64,000 bases of DNA. Origin: Comamonadaceae bacterium. GTDB lineage: Bacteria > Pseudomonadota > Gammaproteobacteria > Burkholderiales > Burkholderiaceae_C. The notes under the pieces were generated by a model that saw nothing but the letters and a program-made list of their open reading frames with translations, was not told the DNA's origin and did not search any database. Shown here piece by piece: positions 17,587-26,708 of this stretch. Where the stretch lies: contig QZKF01000031.1 of NCBI GenBank assembly GCA_003599455.1, positions 42,121-106,120 on the forward strand. Reading direction: 5' to 3'. Made by a program: the position numbers and the translations under genes. Within the stretch, counting starts at the first letter, position 1. The number at the start of each line of letters is the position of its first letter.

Positions 17587-19872
17587 ATGCTGTCCCGATC
17601 CGCCCCTTCGTTCGCCCACGGCCTGGCCGCTGCGCTGGCCGCGCTGCTGATGCTGTGCGCGCCGGCCGCCGCACAGACCCCGCCGGCCCCGCAGCAGCAG
17701 GCCGGTGAGCGCCCGCGCGTGGCGCTGGTGCTCTCGGGCGGCGGCGCGCGCGGCTTTGCGCATGTGGGCGTGCTCAAGGCGCTGGAGGCCGCGCGCGTGC
17801 CGGTGGACATGGTGGTCGGCACCTCCATGGGCGCGATCATCGGTGGGCTGTACGCCAGCGGCATGACGGCCGAGGAGCTCGAGCGCGAGATCCTCGGCGT
17901 GGAATGGGGCAACCTGTTCAACACGCGCGAGCCGCGCCAGCTGCTGTCGCAGCGCCGCAAGGAAGAAGACTTCGAGCTCTCGCCGGTGCTGCAGCTGGGT
18001 TTTCGCGACGGTGAGTTCCGCCTGCCCACGGGCGCGGTGTCGAGCCGCTCGCTGGAAATGCTGCTGCGCCGCTACACACTCGCCACCCGGCACCTGGCCT
18101 CGTTCGACCAGCTGCCCACGCCGTTTCGCGCCGTGGCCACCGACATGGAAACCGGCCAGGCGGTGGTGATGGACCGGGGCGACCTGGCCGCGGCGCTGCG
18201 CGCCAGCATGTCGGTGCCCGGCGTGTTCTCGCCGCTGGCGATCGACGACCGCATCCTGGGCGACGGTGGGCTGGTGAACAACCTGCCGGTGGACGTGGCG
18301 CGCGCCATGGGCGCCGAGGTGGTGATCGCGGTGAACATCGGCACGCCGCTGGCTGGGCGCGACACGCTGGGCACGGTGCTGGGCGTGACGACGCAGATGG
18401 TCAACATCCTGACCGAGCAGAACGTGCAGGCCAGCATCGCCCTGCTCACGCCGAAGGACCTGCTGCTCGCGCCGCAGCTCGGCAAGCTGTCGTCCAGCGA
18501 CTTCGACAAGGCGGTCGAGCTGGTCAAGATCGGCAACGACTACGCGGACACGGTGCGCCAGGCGCTGGAGCGTTTTGCGGTGGACGGCCCGCGCTACGCA
18601 GGCTGGGTGAAATCGCGCAGCGCGCAGGCCCTGGCCAACGCCGACCGGGTCGGCCGCGTCGGCGCCATCCGCTTTGAAGGCGTGAGCGACGAGCGCGCCG
18701 GGCGCCTGGCCAGGGCGCTTGACACCGAGCCCGGCCAGCGCATGGATGTGCCCAGGCTGGAGGCCGATCTGCAGAAGCTCGCGGCCAGCGGCGACTACGA
18801 ACGCATCGACTACACCCTGAGCCGGCGCGAAGACAACGGCACCGAAGACCTGACCATCCAGCTGCGCGAAAACGCCTGGGGCCCGAACTACCTGCGTGTG
18901 GGCCTGGACCTGCGCACCGACTTCCAGGGCGAAGGCGCGTTCAACCTGCGCATCAGCCACAACCGCCACTGGCTCAACGAGAGCGGCGCCGAGTGGCGCA
19001 ACCGGGTGCAGCTCGGTGAGACCGTGGGCCTGTTCTCCGAGATCTACCAGCCGCTGGGGGGCAACAGCGAGCGCTTCGTGGCGGCCTATGCGGACGGCAG
19101 CGTCAACAAGGTCGAGCTGTTCAGCGACAACGGGGATGCGCTCGCGCTGGTGCAGCGCCAGGGCGTCAAGGTCGGTGCCGACGTGGGCTGGCCGATCGGC
19201 CTGCGCGGCACCGTGGGTGAGGCGCGGCTGGGCGTGGTGGCCAGTGCGCGGCGGGCCCAGCCCGAGCTGATCTCGTTTGCGCTGCCCGTCACCGCGCAGA
19301 CGGTGCGCTGGACCGAGCGTGGCCTGCGCGCGGCCGTCATGGCCGACCAGCTCGACTTCGCCAACTTCCCCTCGCGCGGTTACCGCGGGCAGGCCGAGCT
19401 CTCGTGGGGACGGCGCCAGGTGGACGGCGGCGACACCAGCGACTTCACCCGGCTGGAGAGTTCGTTCACCGCGGTGAAGAGCTGGGGGGTGCACAGCTTC
19501 AATGTCGGCGGGCGGCTGGCCTACACCAACCAGATCCCGCTGGCCGCCATCGACGAGTATTCGCTCGGCGGTTTCCAGAACCTCTCGGGTTACCGCACGG
19601 CGCAGGTGGCGGGCAACTACCTGCTGTTCGGCCGCCTCACCTACTACCAGCGCCTGCCCTACTCGGTGGGTGTGGCGCGCGCCCTGTTCGTGGGCGGATC
19701 GCTCGAAGCCGGCAACGCCTGGACCGAACGCAGCGACATCACGCTGCGACAGCTGCGCGGCGCCGGCAGCCTGTTCGTCGGCGCGGACACCGGCATCGGG
19801 CCGCTGTACCTGAGCATCGTGAGCGCGCCCAAGGGCTACACCGGGCTCTACCTGTTCCTCGGCCGGCCCTGA
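17587..19872 (+). CDS. PlpD-like patatin phospholipase with POTRA and outer-membrane beta-barrel (type Vd autotransporter)
   Basis: 761 residues. Signal peptide at 1-30 (AAALAALLMLCAPAAAQ). Patatin domain about 45-330 with oxyanion loop GGGARG (51-56), nucleophile elbow GTSMG (S80) and catalytic DGG (D226). A POTRA-like stretch (IRFEGVSDERAGRLARALDTEPGQRMDVPRLEADLQKLAASGDYE) precedes a C-terminal barrel ending in hydrophobic beta strands and Phe-Leu (LYLFLGRP), Omp85/FhaC-like. This is the architecture of Pseudomonas PlpD, a secreted lipase that uses its own barrel for export. Monocistronic; flanked by oppositely transcribed lipid genes, consistent with a role in membrane or host-lipid hydrolysis (inference). 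Confidence 0.9.
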   Translation: MLSRSAPSFAHGLAAALAALLMLCAPAAAQTPPAPQQQAGERPRVALVLSGGGARGFAHVGVLKALEAARVPVDMVVGTSMGAIIGGLYASGMTAEELEREILGVEWGNLFNTREPRQLLSQRRKEEDFELSPVLQLGFRDGEFRLPTGAVSSRSLEMLLRRYTLATRHLASFDQLPTPFRAVATDMETGQAVVMDRGDLAAALRASMSVPGVFSPLAIDDRILGDGGLVNNLPVDVARAMGAEVVIAVNIGTPLAGRDTLGTVLGVTTQMVNILTEQNVQASIALLTPKDLLLAPQLGKLSSSDFDKAVELVKIGNDYADTVRQALERFAVDGPRYAGWVKSRSAQALANADRVGRVGAIRFEGVSDERAGRLARALDTEPGQRMDVPRLEADLQKLAASGDYERIDYTLSRREDNGTEDLTIQLRENAWGPNYLRVGLDLRTDFQGEGAFNLRISHNRHWLNESGAEWRNRVQLGETVGLFSEIYQPLGGNSERFVAAYADGSVNKVELFSDNGDALALVQRQGVKVGADVGWPIGLRGTVGEARLGVVASARRAQPELISFALPVTAQTVRWTERGLRAAVMADQLDFANFPSRGYRGQAELSWGRRQVDGGDTSDFTRLESSFTAVKSWGVHSFNVGGRLAYTNQIPLAAIDEYSLGGFQNLSGYRTAQVAGNYLLFGRLTYYQRLPYSVGVARALFVGGSLEAGNAWTERSDITLRQLRGAGSLFVGADTGIGPLYLSIVSAPKGYTGLYLFLGRP

Positions 19873-19882
19873 TGCACGGCGC

Positions 19883-20704
19883 TCATTCCTTGTAGTAGAC
19901 GACCTGGTGCGTGGTGGCCAGCAGCGCGCCGGCCTGGTTCCAGACCTGCGCGGCCTGGTCGAAGAAGCCGTTGCGGAAACCCTGGGCCTGGGCCTGACCC
20001 AGCAGCCAGCCGGTGCCCGTGTCGGCCAGTTGCGCCGCGCCGGCGTGGAAGTACACCGTCATCGACACCGTGCCGGCCGGCACGCGCGTGGCGCGGCGCA
20101 ACCACACGCGCGGGAAGAACACGTCGGCCATGGCGGTGAGGCTGGCGAAGTCGAGCGCTCGCGCGGGCTCTTCGCGCACCCAGAGCGTGGTGCGACTGGC
20201 GTCGCCACCGCCGTCCCACGCGGTGGGGATGGCGCCTTCGGCGATGCGGATGTCGTAGCGCCTGACCCATTCCACCAGCGCGACCATGTTGGGCCGGCCC
20301 ACGGCCTCGGGCGCGGGCACGGCGGGCATGGTGGCGTCGTCGGTGCCCCAGGTCTCGCGGCGCGCGGCGGTCACGGCGGTGGCGGTGAGCACGGCGGCCT
20401 CGGCGCCCTGCGCGTCGGGCTGGGTGATCTCCATCACCCAGTGCTGGGTGGAGCGGTTGGTGCGCACCGGCCGCGCCGTCACGGTGAAGGGCCCGTCGGC
20501 CAGCGCGGCGGCGAAGTTCACCGTGAGCGCGACTGGCTCGCCCAGCAGCGCGGGGTGCTGCAGCACCGCGTTGAGCGCCGTGGCCGCGGTCACGCCGCCG
20601 AACGGGCCCACCATGTTGGCGTAGGCCGGTGAGGTGGTGCCACGGTAGCGGCCTTCGCCCAGGGTTTGCAGCGCGATGGCTTGATCAAAAACGTGAGCCG
20701 TCAT
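19883..20704 (-). CDS. Acyl-CoA thioesterase, TesB-like double hotdog
   Basis: 273 residues. First hotdog: FDQAIALQTLGEGRYRGTTSPAYANMVGPFGGVTAATALNAVLQHP with NFAAALADGPFTVTARPVRTNRSTQHWVMEITQPD; second: TTLWVREEPARALDFASLTAMADVFFPRVW and GTGWLLGQAQAQGFRNGFFDQAAQVWNQAGALLATTHQVVYYK. This is the TesB-like family that hydrolyses medium and long acyl-CoAs. It is the last gene of the fatty-acid operon (thiolase 42 bp upstream), so it may relieve CoA sequestration during beta-oxidation. Confidence 0.88.
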   Translation of the reverse strand: MTAHVFDQAIALQTLGEGRYRGTTSPAYANMVGPFGGVTAATALNAVLQHPALLGEPVALTVNFAAALADGPFTVTARPVRTNRSTQHWVMEITQPDAQGAEAAVLTATAVTAARRETWGTDDATMPAVPAPEAVGRPNMVALVEWVRRYDIRIAEGAIPTAWDGGGDASRTTLWVREEPARALDFASLTAMADVFFPRVWLRRATRVPAGTVSMTVYFHAGAAQLADTGTGWLLGQAQAQGFRNGFFDQAAQVWNQAGALLATTHQVVYYKE

Positions 20705-20746
20705 GGCGACGTGTCTCCTTCCGGTGGCGCCGCGGGGGAAGCGTGC

Positions 20747-21952
20747 TTACACGCGTTCGAAGATGCCGGCGGCGCCCTGACCCATGCCGACGCACATGGT
20801 CACCATGCCGTACTTCTTGTTGTGCCGCCTGAGCGCGTGCACCACGGTGGCCGCGCGGATGGCACCGGTGGCGCCCAGCGGATGGCCCAGCGCGATCGCG
20901 CCGCCCATGGGGTTGACCTTGCTCGGGTCCAGGCCCAGCGTGTTGATGACGGCGAGCGACTGCGCGGCAAAGGCCTCGTTGAGTTCGAACCAGTCGATGT
21001 CGTCCTGCTTGAGGCCGGCGTAGCGCAACGCGGCGGGAATGGCCTCGATCGGGCCGATGCCCATGATGTGCGGCGGCACGCCGCGCGAGGCGTAGCTCAC
21101 GAAGCGCGCCAGCGGCGTGAGGCCGAAGCGCTTCACGGCCGCCTCACTCGCCAGGATCAGCGCGCCCGCGCCGTCGCTGGTCTGCGAGCTGTTGCCGGCG
21201 GTGACCGAACCGCGCGCGGCGAACACCGTGCGCAGCCTGGCCAGGCCTTCCAGCGAGGTGTCGGGCCGCGCGCCTTCGTCCAGGCTCACGGTGCGCTGGG
21301 TGGTGCTGACTTCAGCGGTCTCCAGATCGACGCTGCGCTCGGTCACCTCCACCGGCGTGATCTCGTCGGTGAACTCGCCGTTCTTCATGGCCAGCACGGC
21401 GCGCTGGTGCGACTGCACCGCGAACGCGTCCTGCGCGTCGCGCGACACCTTCCACTGCTGCGCCACCTTCTCGGCCGTGAGCCCCATGCCGTAGGCAATG
21501 CCGTAGCTCTCCACATCGTCGGTGTTGCTGAAGATGCTGGGCGAGAGGCTGGGCGAGTTGCCCATCATGGGCACCATGCTCATGCTCTCGGTGCCGGCGG
21601 CGATCATCACGTCGGCCTCGCCCACACGGATGCGGTCGGCCGCCATCTGCACGGCCGACAGGCCGGACGCGCAGAAGCGGTTGACCGTGATGCCGCCCAC
21701 GCTGTGGGGCAGGCCGGCCAGGATGGCGCCGATGCGCGCCACGTTCAGGCCCTGCTGCGCCTCGGGGATCGCGCAGCCGCAGATGATGTCCTCGATCGCC
21801 TTGGGGTCGAGTGTGGGCACCTGCGACAGCGCCGAGCGCAGCGCGAGGGCGAGCAGGTCGTCCGGGCGCAGGTGCTTGAACGAACCTTTGTGCGAACGGC
21901 CAATGGGGGTGCGGGTGGCGGCAACGATGTAGGCGTCCTGGATCTGTTTCAT
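20747..21952 (-). CDS. fadA: Acetyl-CoA C-acyltransferase (3-ketoacyl-CoA thiolase)
   Basis: 401 residues. Nucleophile C94 in NRFCASGLSAVQMAA, then the GHPLGATG His motif and the C-terminal CVGMGQGAAGI with the second active-site Cys. Also DAYIVAATRTPIGRS at the N-terminus. It cleaves 3-ketoacyl-CoA with CoA to give acetyl-CoA and a shortened acyl-CoA. The gene starts 10 bp after the 3-hydroxyacyl-CoA dehydrogenase gene, making a FadBA-like pair. Length is that of degradative thiolase I. Confidence 0.95.
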   Translation of the reverse strand: MKQIQDAYIVAATRTPIGRSHKGSFKHLRPDDLLALALRSALSQVPTLDPKAIEDIICGCAIPEAQQGLNVARIGAILAGLPHSVGGITVNRFCASGLSAVQMAADRIRVGEADVMIAAGTESMSMVPMMGNSPSLSPSIFSNTDDVESYGIAYGMGLTAEKVAQQWKVSRDAQDAFAVQSHQRAVLAMKNGEFTDEITPVEVTERSVDLETAEVSTTQRTVSLDEGARPDTSLEGLARLRTVFAARGSVTAGNSSQTSDGAGALILASEAAVKRFGLTPLARFVSYASRGVPPHIMGIGPIEAIPAALRYAGLKQDDIDWFELNEAFAAQSLAVINTLGLDPSKVNPMGGAIALGHPLGATGAIRAATVVHALRRHNKKYGMVTMCVGMGQGAAGIFERV

Positions 21953-21962
21953 GTGTGTGTCC

Positions 21963-24362
21963 TTAGTTGCGGACGGGCTTGCCCGTGTTGAGCATGCCGA
22001 GGATGCGTTCTTGTGTCTTGGGATGCACGATCAGCGAGCAGAAGGCCTGGCGCTCCAGCGTCATCAGGTAGTCCTCGTTCACCAGCGTGCCGGGCTCCAC
22101 GTCGCCACCGGTCACCACGTTCGCGATCAGGCGGGCGATGTGGAAGTCGTGCTGGCTGATGAAGCCGCCGTCGCGCATGTTGACCAGGCTGCCCAGGATG
22201 GTGGCCTTGCCGTCGCGGCCGGCCACGGGGAACAGGCGCTTGTGCGGTGCGCGGTAGCCGCCGTTGAACAGGCCCTTGGCCTCGTTGATGGCGACGTACA
22301 GCAACTCATCTTTGTGCGGCACGATCACGTCGGAGTGCAGCACGTAGCCGAGCTGGCGCGACTCCAGCGCGCTGGTGCCGACCTTGGCCATCGCCGCGGC
22401 GGTGAAGCCTTCGGTGAGGAAGGGCAGCAGGTCCTTGCCCGTGGAGGTTTCGGCGTTCTCGGCCGCGCGGCGGGCAATGTAGGTCAGGCCGCCGGCGCCG
22501 GGCACCAGGCCCACGCCGACTTCCACCAGGCCGATGTAGCTTTCCATGTGCACCACGCGGCGCGCGCTGTACACCGCCAGCTCGCAACCACCGCCCAGCG
22601 CCAGGCCGCGCACGGCACTGACCACCGGCACGTTGGCATAACGCAGGCGCAGCATGGTCTGCTGCATGAAGCCCTCGGCGTCTTCGATCGCGCTCACGCC
22701 CACCGCCATGAAGGCCGGCAGCATGGCCTGCAGGTCGGCGCCCGCGCTGAAGGGTTCGTCGCCCGACCAGATCACCAGGCCCTGGTATTCGCGCTCGGCC
22801 AGGTCCACCGCGGCCATCAGGCCTTCGCAGACCTCGGGGCTGATGGCGTGCATCTTGGTCTTGATGCTGGCGATCAGCACCTGCTCGTCCAATGTCCAGA
22901 TGCGGATGGCATCGTTCTCTTCGATGGTGGTGCCCGCGGTCTCGAACTTCGGCCCGGCTTCGCCCAGCAACAGCTCGGGGAAGTGCTGGCGCTGGTAGAC
23001 CGGCAGCTGCCGGCGCGCATCGAAGGTGCCGGTGGTCGGGTTCCACGAACCCTGCGCGGTGTGCACACCACCGGCCTCGGCCACCGGGCCCTTGAACACC
23101 CAGGCGGGCAGCGGCGCGCTGCTCAGCGCCTTGCCGGCGTCGATGTCTTCCTGGACCATCTTCGCCACGTCCAGCCAGCCCGCCTCCTGCCAGAGCTCGA
23201 ACGGGCCCTGCTTCATGCCGAAGCCCCAGCGCATGGCCTGGTCCACGTCGCGCGCGGTCTCGGCGATGGTGGCCAGGTGCACGGCGGCGTAGTGGAAGCT
23301 GTTGCGCAGGATGGCCCACAGGAACTGGCCCTGCGGGCCTTCGGCGTTGCGCAGCAGCTTCAGGCGCTCGGCGGCCGGGCGCTTGAGCATGCGGCCGTAG
23401 ACCTCGTCAGCCTTCTCGCCAGCGGGCACGTAGTCCTCGCTGTCCAGATCGAAGCGCAGGATGTCACGACCGACCTTCTTGAAGAAGCCGGCCTTGGCCT
23501 TCTGGCCCAGGTTGCCGAGCTCGATGAGCTTCTTCAGCACGGGTGGCGTGCCGAAGCTGCCATAGAACGGGTCGGACTCCAGGCTCAGGTTGTCCTGCAG
23601 GGTCTTGACCACATGGGCCATGGTGTCCAGGCCCACCACGTCGGCGGTGCGGAAGGTGCCGCTGCTGGCGCGACCCAGGCGCTTGCCGGTGAGGTCGTCG
23701 ACCACGTCGTAGGTGAGGCCGAAGTTCTCCACCTCTTTCATCGTGGCCAGCATACCGGCGATGCCGATGCGGTTGGCGACGAAGTTGGGCGTGTCCTTGG
23801 CGCGCACCACGCCCTTGCCCAGACCACTGGTGACGAAGCTTTCCAGGTCGTTGAGGATCTGCGGTCCGGTGGTGGGCGTGGCGATGAGTTCCACCAGCGT
23901 CATGTAGCGCGGCGGGTTGAAGAAGTGGATGCCGCAGAAGCGCGGCTTGATCGCTTCGGGCAGCACCTCGGAGAGCTTGGTGATCGACAGGCCCGAGGTG
24001 TTGGACGCGACGATGGCGTGCGGCGCGATGAAGGGTGCGATCTTCGTGTACAGGTCGAGCTTCCAGTCCATGCGCTCGGCGATGGCCTCGATGATCAGGT
24101 CGCAGTCTTTCAACTGCTCCATGTGCTCTTCGTAGTTGGCCTGACCAATCAGGTCGGCATCAGACGCCACGCCCAGCGGCGAGGGCTTGAGCTTCTTGAG
24201 GTTCTCGATCGCGCGGCTGACGATGCCGTTCTTCGGGCCTTCCTTCGCGGGCAGGTCGAACAGCACCACCGGTACCTTGACGTTGACCAGGTGCGCGGCG
24301 ATCTGCGCGCCCATCACGCCCGCGCCGAGCACGGCGACTTTCTTCACTTGAAATCGGTTCAT
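21963..24362 (-). CDS. fadB: 3-Hydroxyacyl-CoA dehydrogenase/enoyl-CoA hydratase multifunctional protein
   Basis: 799 residues, the type with dehydrogenase first (as FadN of Bacillus), not the E. coli FadB order. NAD-binding motif VAVLGAGVMGAQIAAHL is at 6-22, followed by the 3HCDH Rossmann region (KPRFCGIHFFNPPRYMTLVELI) and C-terminal dehydrogenase halves. The hydratase domain is at the C-terminal side (FSAGADLQAMLPAFMAVG, then RGLALGGGCELAVYSARRVVHMESYIGLVEVGVGLVPGAGG). Start ATG 24362 begins MNRFQVKKVAVLG. Soluble, acting with the adjacent thiolase in beta-oxidation. Confidence 0.94.
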   Translation of the reverse strand: MNRFQVKKVAVLGAGVMGAQIAAHLVNVKVPVVLFDLPAKEGPKNGIVSRAIENLKKLKPSPLGVASDADLIGQANYEEHMEQLKDCDLIIEAIAERMDWKLDLYTKIAPFIAPHAIVASNTSGLSITKLSEVLPEAIKPRFCGIHFFNPPRYMTLVELIATPTTGPQILNDLESFVTSGLGKGVVRAKDTPNFVANRIGIAGMLATMKEVENFGLTYDVVDDLTGKRLGRASSGTFRTADVVGLDTMAHVVKTLQDNLSLESDPFYGSFGTPPVLKKLIELGNLGQKAKAGFFKKVGRDILRFDLDSEDYVPAGEKADEVYGRMLKRPAAERLKLLRNAEGPQGQFLWAILRNSFHYAAVHLATIAETARDVDQAMRWGFGMKQGPFELWQEAGWLDVAKMVQEDIDAGKALSSAPLPAWVFKGPVAEAGGVHTAQGSWNPTTGTFDARRQLPVYQRQHFPELLLGEAGPKFETAGTTIEENDAIRIWTLDEQVLIASIKTKMHAISPEVCEGLMAAVDLAEREYQGLVIWSGDEPFSAGADLQAMLPAFMAVGVSAIEDAEGFMQQTMLRLRYANVPVVSAVRGLALGGGCELAVYSARRVVHMESYIGLVEVGVGLVPGAGGLTYIARRAAENAETSTGKDLLPFLTEGFTAAAMAKVGTSALESRQLGYVLHSDVIVPHKDELLYVAINEAKGLFNGGYRAPHKRLFPVAGRDGKATILGSLVNMRDGGFISQHDFHIARLIANVVTGGDVEPGTLVNEDYLMTLERQAFCSLIVHPKTQERILGMLNTGKPVRN

Positions 24363-24396
24363 TGGTTTTCCATGAAAGGGAAAGGACGCGCGCGCT

Positions 24397-24837
24397 TCAC
24401 TCGACGCGGATCCAGACCTGGGTGCGGTAGAACGGGCCGATGTAGCCGCGCATTTCCAGCTTTTTGCCATCTTCGACCGGCTTGAGGCGCGTGCGGTAGA
24501 CCTTGCCGTTGTTCGGGTCGACGATGTCGCCACCGTCGTACACGGCCTTGTCGTCGGCGTTCTGCTTGAGGTTGCGCAGGATGGTCATGCCCAGCACAGG
24601 CTTGTCCTTGCGGTCGTCGGTGCACTTGTCGCACACCGAATCGGGTTTGGTGGCCGGATCGAGGAATTTCTCGATGGTGCCGCTGAAGACACCGTTGTTT
24701 TCCTTGATGCGCACCAGGGACTTCTCTTTCTTCGAGTCGTCGTCGATCGTCTTCCACAGGCCCACCGGCGACATCTGCGCGAACGCGGACAGCGAAGCCA
24801 GCGACAGGGCGAGGGTGCACACAACGGTCTTGATCAT
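24397..24837 (-). CDS. DUF2147 family exported protein
   Basis: 146 residues with a clear signal peptide (MIKTVVCTLALSLASLSAFAQ) and the DUF2147 pattern: GLWKTIDDDSKKEKSLVRIKENNGVFSGTIEKFL, a CDKC pair, then GMTILRNLKQNADDKAVYDGGDIVDPNNGKVYRTRLKPVEDGKKLEMRGYIGPFYRTQVWIRVE. Periplasmic beta-barrel-like domain of unknown role. It is embedded inside the beta-oxidation operon (34 bp from the acyl-CoA dehydrogenase, 34 bp from fadB), which is common in Burkholderiales and suggests envelope adaptation during growth on lipids. Confidence 0.87.
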   Translation of the reverse strand: MIKTVVCTLALSLASLSAFAQMSPVGLWKTIDDDSKKEKSLVRIKENNGVFSGTIEKFLDPATKPDSVCDKCTDDRKDKPVLGMTILRNLKQNADDKAVYDGGDIVDPNNGKVYRTRLKPVEDGKKLEMRGYIGPFYRTQVWIRVE

Positions 24838-24871
24838 GGAAGTCTCCTGGTGGTTATGGGAAAGCGCGTGT

Positions 24872-26668
24872 TTACGCCAGCGCGGCGTCGGTGTCCATCA
24901 GCACCTTGCTGCCGGTGCGCGCGGTGCGCATCAGCGTCGCGGTCTCGGGGAACAGCTTGGCGAAGTAGAAGCGCGCGGTCTGCAGCTTGGCCACGTAGAA
25001 CGGGTCGGTGTTGCCGGCGGCGATTTCGCGCAGCGCCACCTGCGCCATGCGGGCCCAGAAATAGCCGAACACCAGGTGGCCGGCCACGCGCAGGTAGTCG
25101 ACCGCGGCGGCGCCCACTTCGTCGGCGTTCTGCAGGCCCTTGAAGCCGATCTCGGTGGTGAACTTGGTGATCTGCTCACCCAGCACGGCCAGCGGGTTGA
25201 TGAACTCGGCCATCTTCTCGTTGACGCCCTCTTCCATCACCAGCGCGCCCACCAGCTTGCCGAACTTCTTCAGCGTGGCGCCGTTGTTGCCCAGCACCTT
25301 GCGGCCCAGCAGGTCCAGGCTCTGGATGGTGTTGGTGCCTTCGTAGATCATGTTGATGCGGGCATCGCGCACGAACTGCTCCATGCCCCATTCCTTGATG
25401 TAGCCGTGGCCACCGAAGACCTGCTGGCACTGGGTGGCGGCGTTGTAGCCGTTGTCGGTCAGGAAGGCTTTGGTGATGGGGGTGAGCAGCGAGAGCATCT
25501 CGTCGCTGTCCTTGCGCACCTTCTCGTCGGGGTGGTTGTGCGCCTTCTCCAGCAGCACCGAGCAGAACATGGCCAGCGCGCGGCCACCTTCGGCATAGGC
25601 CTTGGCGGTGAGCAGCATGCGGCGCACGTCGGGGTGCACGATGATCGGGTCGGCCGGCTTGTCCTTGGCCTTGGGGCCGGTCAGGCTGCGCATCTGGATG
25701 CGGTCCTTCGCATAGGCCAGCGCGTTCTGGTAGGCCACTTCGGTCAGGCCCAGCGACTGGTTGCCCACGCCCAGGCGGGCGGCGTTCATCATCACGAACA
25801 TGGCCTGCATGCCCTTGTTGGGCTGGCCCACCATCGTGCCGATGGCGCCGTCGATCACGATCTGCGCAGTGGCGTTGCCGTGGATGCCCATCTTGTGTTC
25901 CAGGCCGCCGCAGTAGATGCCGTTGCGCTCGCCGACCGAGCCGTCGGCCTTCGCGTGGAACTTGGGCACGATGAACAGGCTCACGCCCTTGATGCCGGGG
26001 GGCGCGTCGGGCAGGCGGGCCAGCACCAGGTGGATGATGTTGTCGGCCATGTCGTGTTCACCGGCGCTGATGAAGATCTTGTTGCCGGTGATCTTGTAGG
26101 TGCCGTCGGGCAGGGGCTCGGCCTTGGTGCGCATCAGGCCCAGGTCGGTGCCGCAGTGCGGCTCGGTCAGGCACATGGTGCCGGTCCATTCGCCGCTGGT
26201 CATCTTGGGCAGGTAGGTCTTCTTCTGCTCGTCGGTGCCGTAGGTGTGCAGCGCGGCGTAGGCGCCGTGCGTGAGACCGGGGTACATGGTCCAGGCCTGG
26301 TTGGCCGAGTTCATCATCTCGTACACGCACTGGTTCACCACCAGCGGCAGGCCCTGGCCACCGAACGCGGGGTCGCACGAGAGCGCCGCCCAGCCGCCTT
26401 CCACGTAGGTCTTGTAGGCTGCCTTGAAGCCGGTCGGGGTCTTGACCTCGTGCGTGGCCTGGTCGAGCTTGCAGCCCTCGGTGTCGCCGCTGATGTTGAG
26501 CGGGAAGATCACCTGCGAGGCGAACTTGCCGGCTTCTTCCAGCACCGCGTTGATGGTGTCGGCGTCGACCTCGGCGTGCTGCGGCATGGCCTTGAAGTCG
26601 TCGGTGACCTTGAGCAGCTCGTGCATCACGAACTGCATGTCTCGCAGGGGTGGGTTGTAGACGGGCAT
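24872..26668 (-). CDS. Acyl-CoA dehydrogenase with C-terminal extension domain
   Basis: 598 residues from ATG 26668 (MPVYNPPLRDMQFVMHELLKV). Flavin-binding segment TMCLTEPHCGTDLGLMRTKA and ITGNKIFISAGEHD match the ACAD middle domain; the C-terminal region has QVFGGHGYIKEWGMEQFVRDARINMIYEGTNTIQSLDLLGRKV, the usual catalytic-Glu helix and ETF-contact features. An extra 100-residue C-terminal helical domain is that of the AcdA-like long-chain ACADs of proteobacteria. It performs the first dehydrogenation of beta-oxidation. It starts 40 bp after the TetR gene and belongs to its operon. Confidence 0.93.
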   Translation of the reverse strand: MPVYNPPLRDMQFVMHELLKVTDDFKAMPQHAEVDADTINAVLEEAGKFASQVIFPLNISGDTEGCKLDQATHEVKTPTGFKAAYKTYVEGGWAALSCDPAFGGQGLPLVVNQCVYEMMNSANQAWTMYPGLTHGAYAALHTYGTDEQKKTYLPKMTSGEWTGTMCLTEPHCGTDLGLMRTKAEPLPDGTYKITGNKIFISAGEHDMADNIIHLVLARLPDAPPGIKGVSLFIVPKFHAKADGSVGERNGIYCGGLEHKMGIHGNATAQIVIDGAIGTMVGQPNKGMQAMFVMMNAARLGVGNQSLGLTEVAYQNALAYAKDRIQMRSLTGPKAKDKPADPIIVHPDVRRMLLTAKAYAEGGRALAMFCSVLLEKAHNHPDEKVRKDSDEMLSLLTPITKAFLTDNGYNAATQCQQVFGGHGYIKEWGMEQFVRDARINMIYEGTNTIQSLDLLGRKVLGNNGATLKKFGKLVGALVMEEGVNEKMAEFINPLAVLGEQITKFTTEIGFKGLQNADEVGAAAVDYLRVAGHLVFGYFWARMAQVALREIAAGNTDPFYVAKLQTARFYFAKLFPETATLMRTARTGSKVLMDTDAALA

Positions 26669-26708
26669 GGAAACTCCTGTGCTGGTTTGCGAAAAGAATG
26701 AAGGGGAA

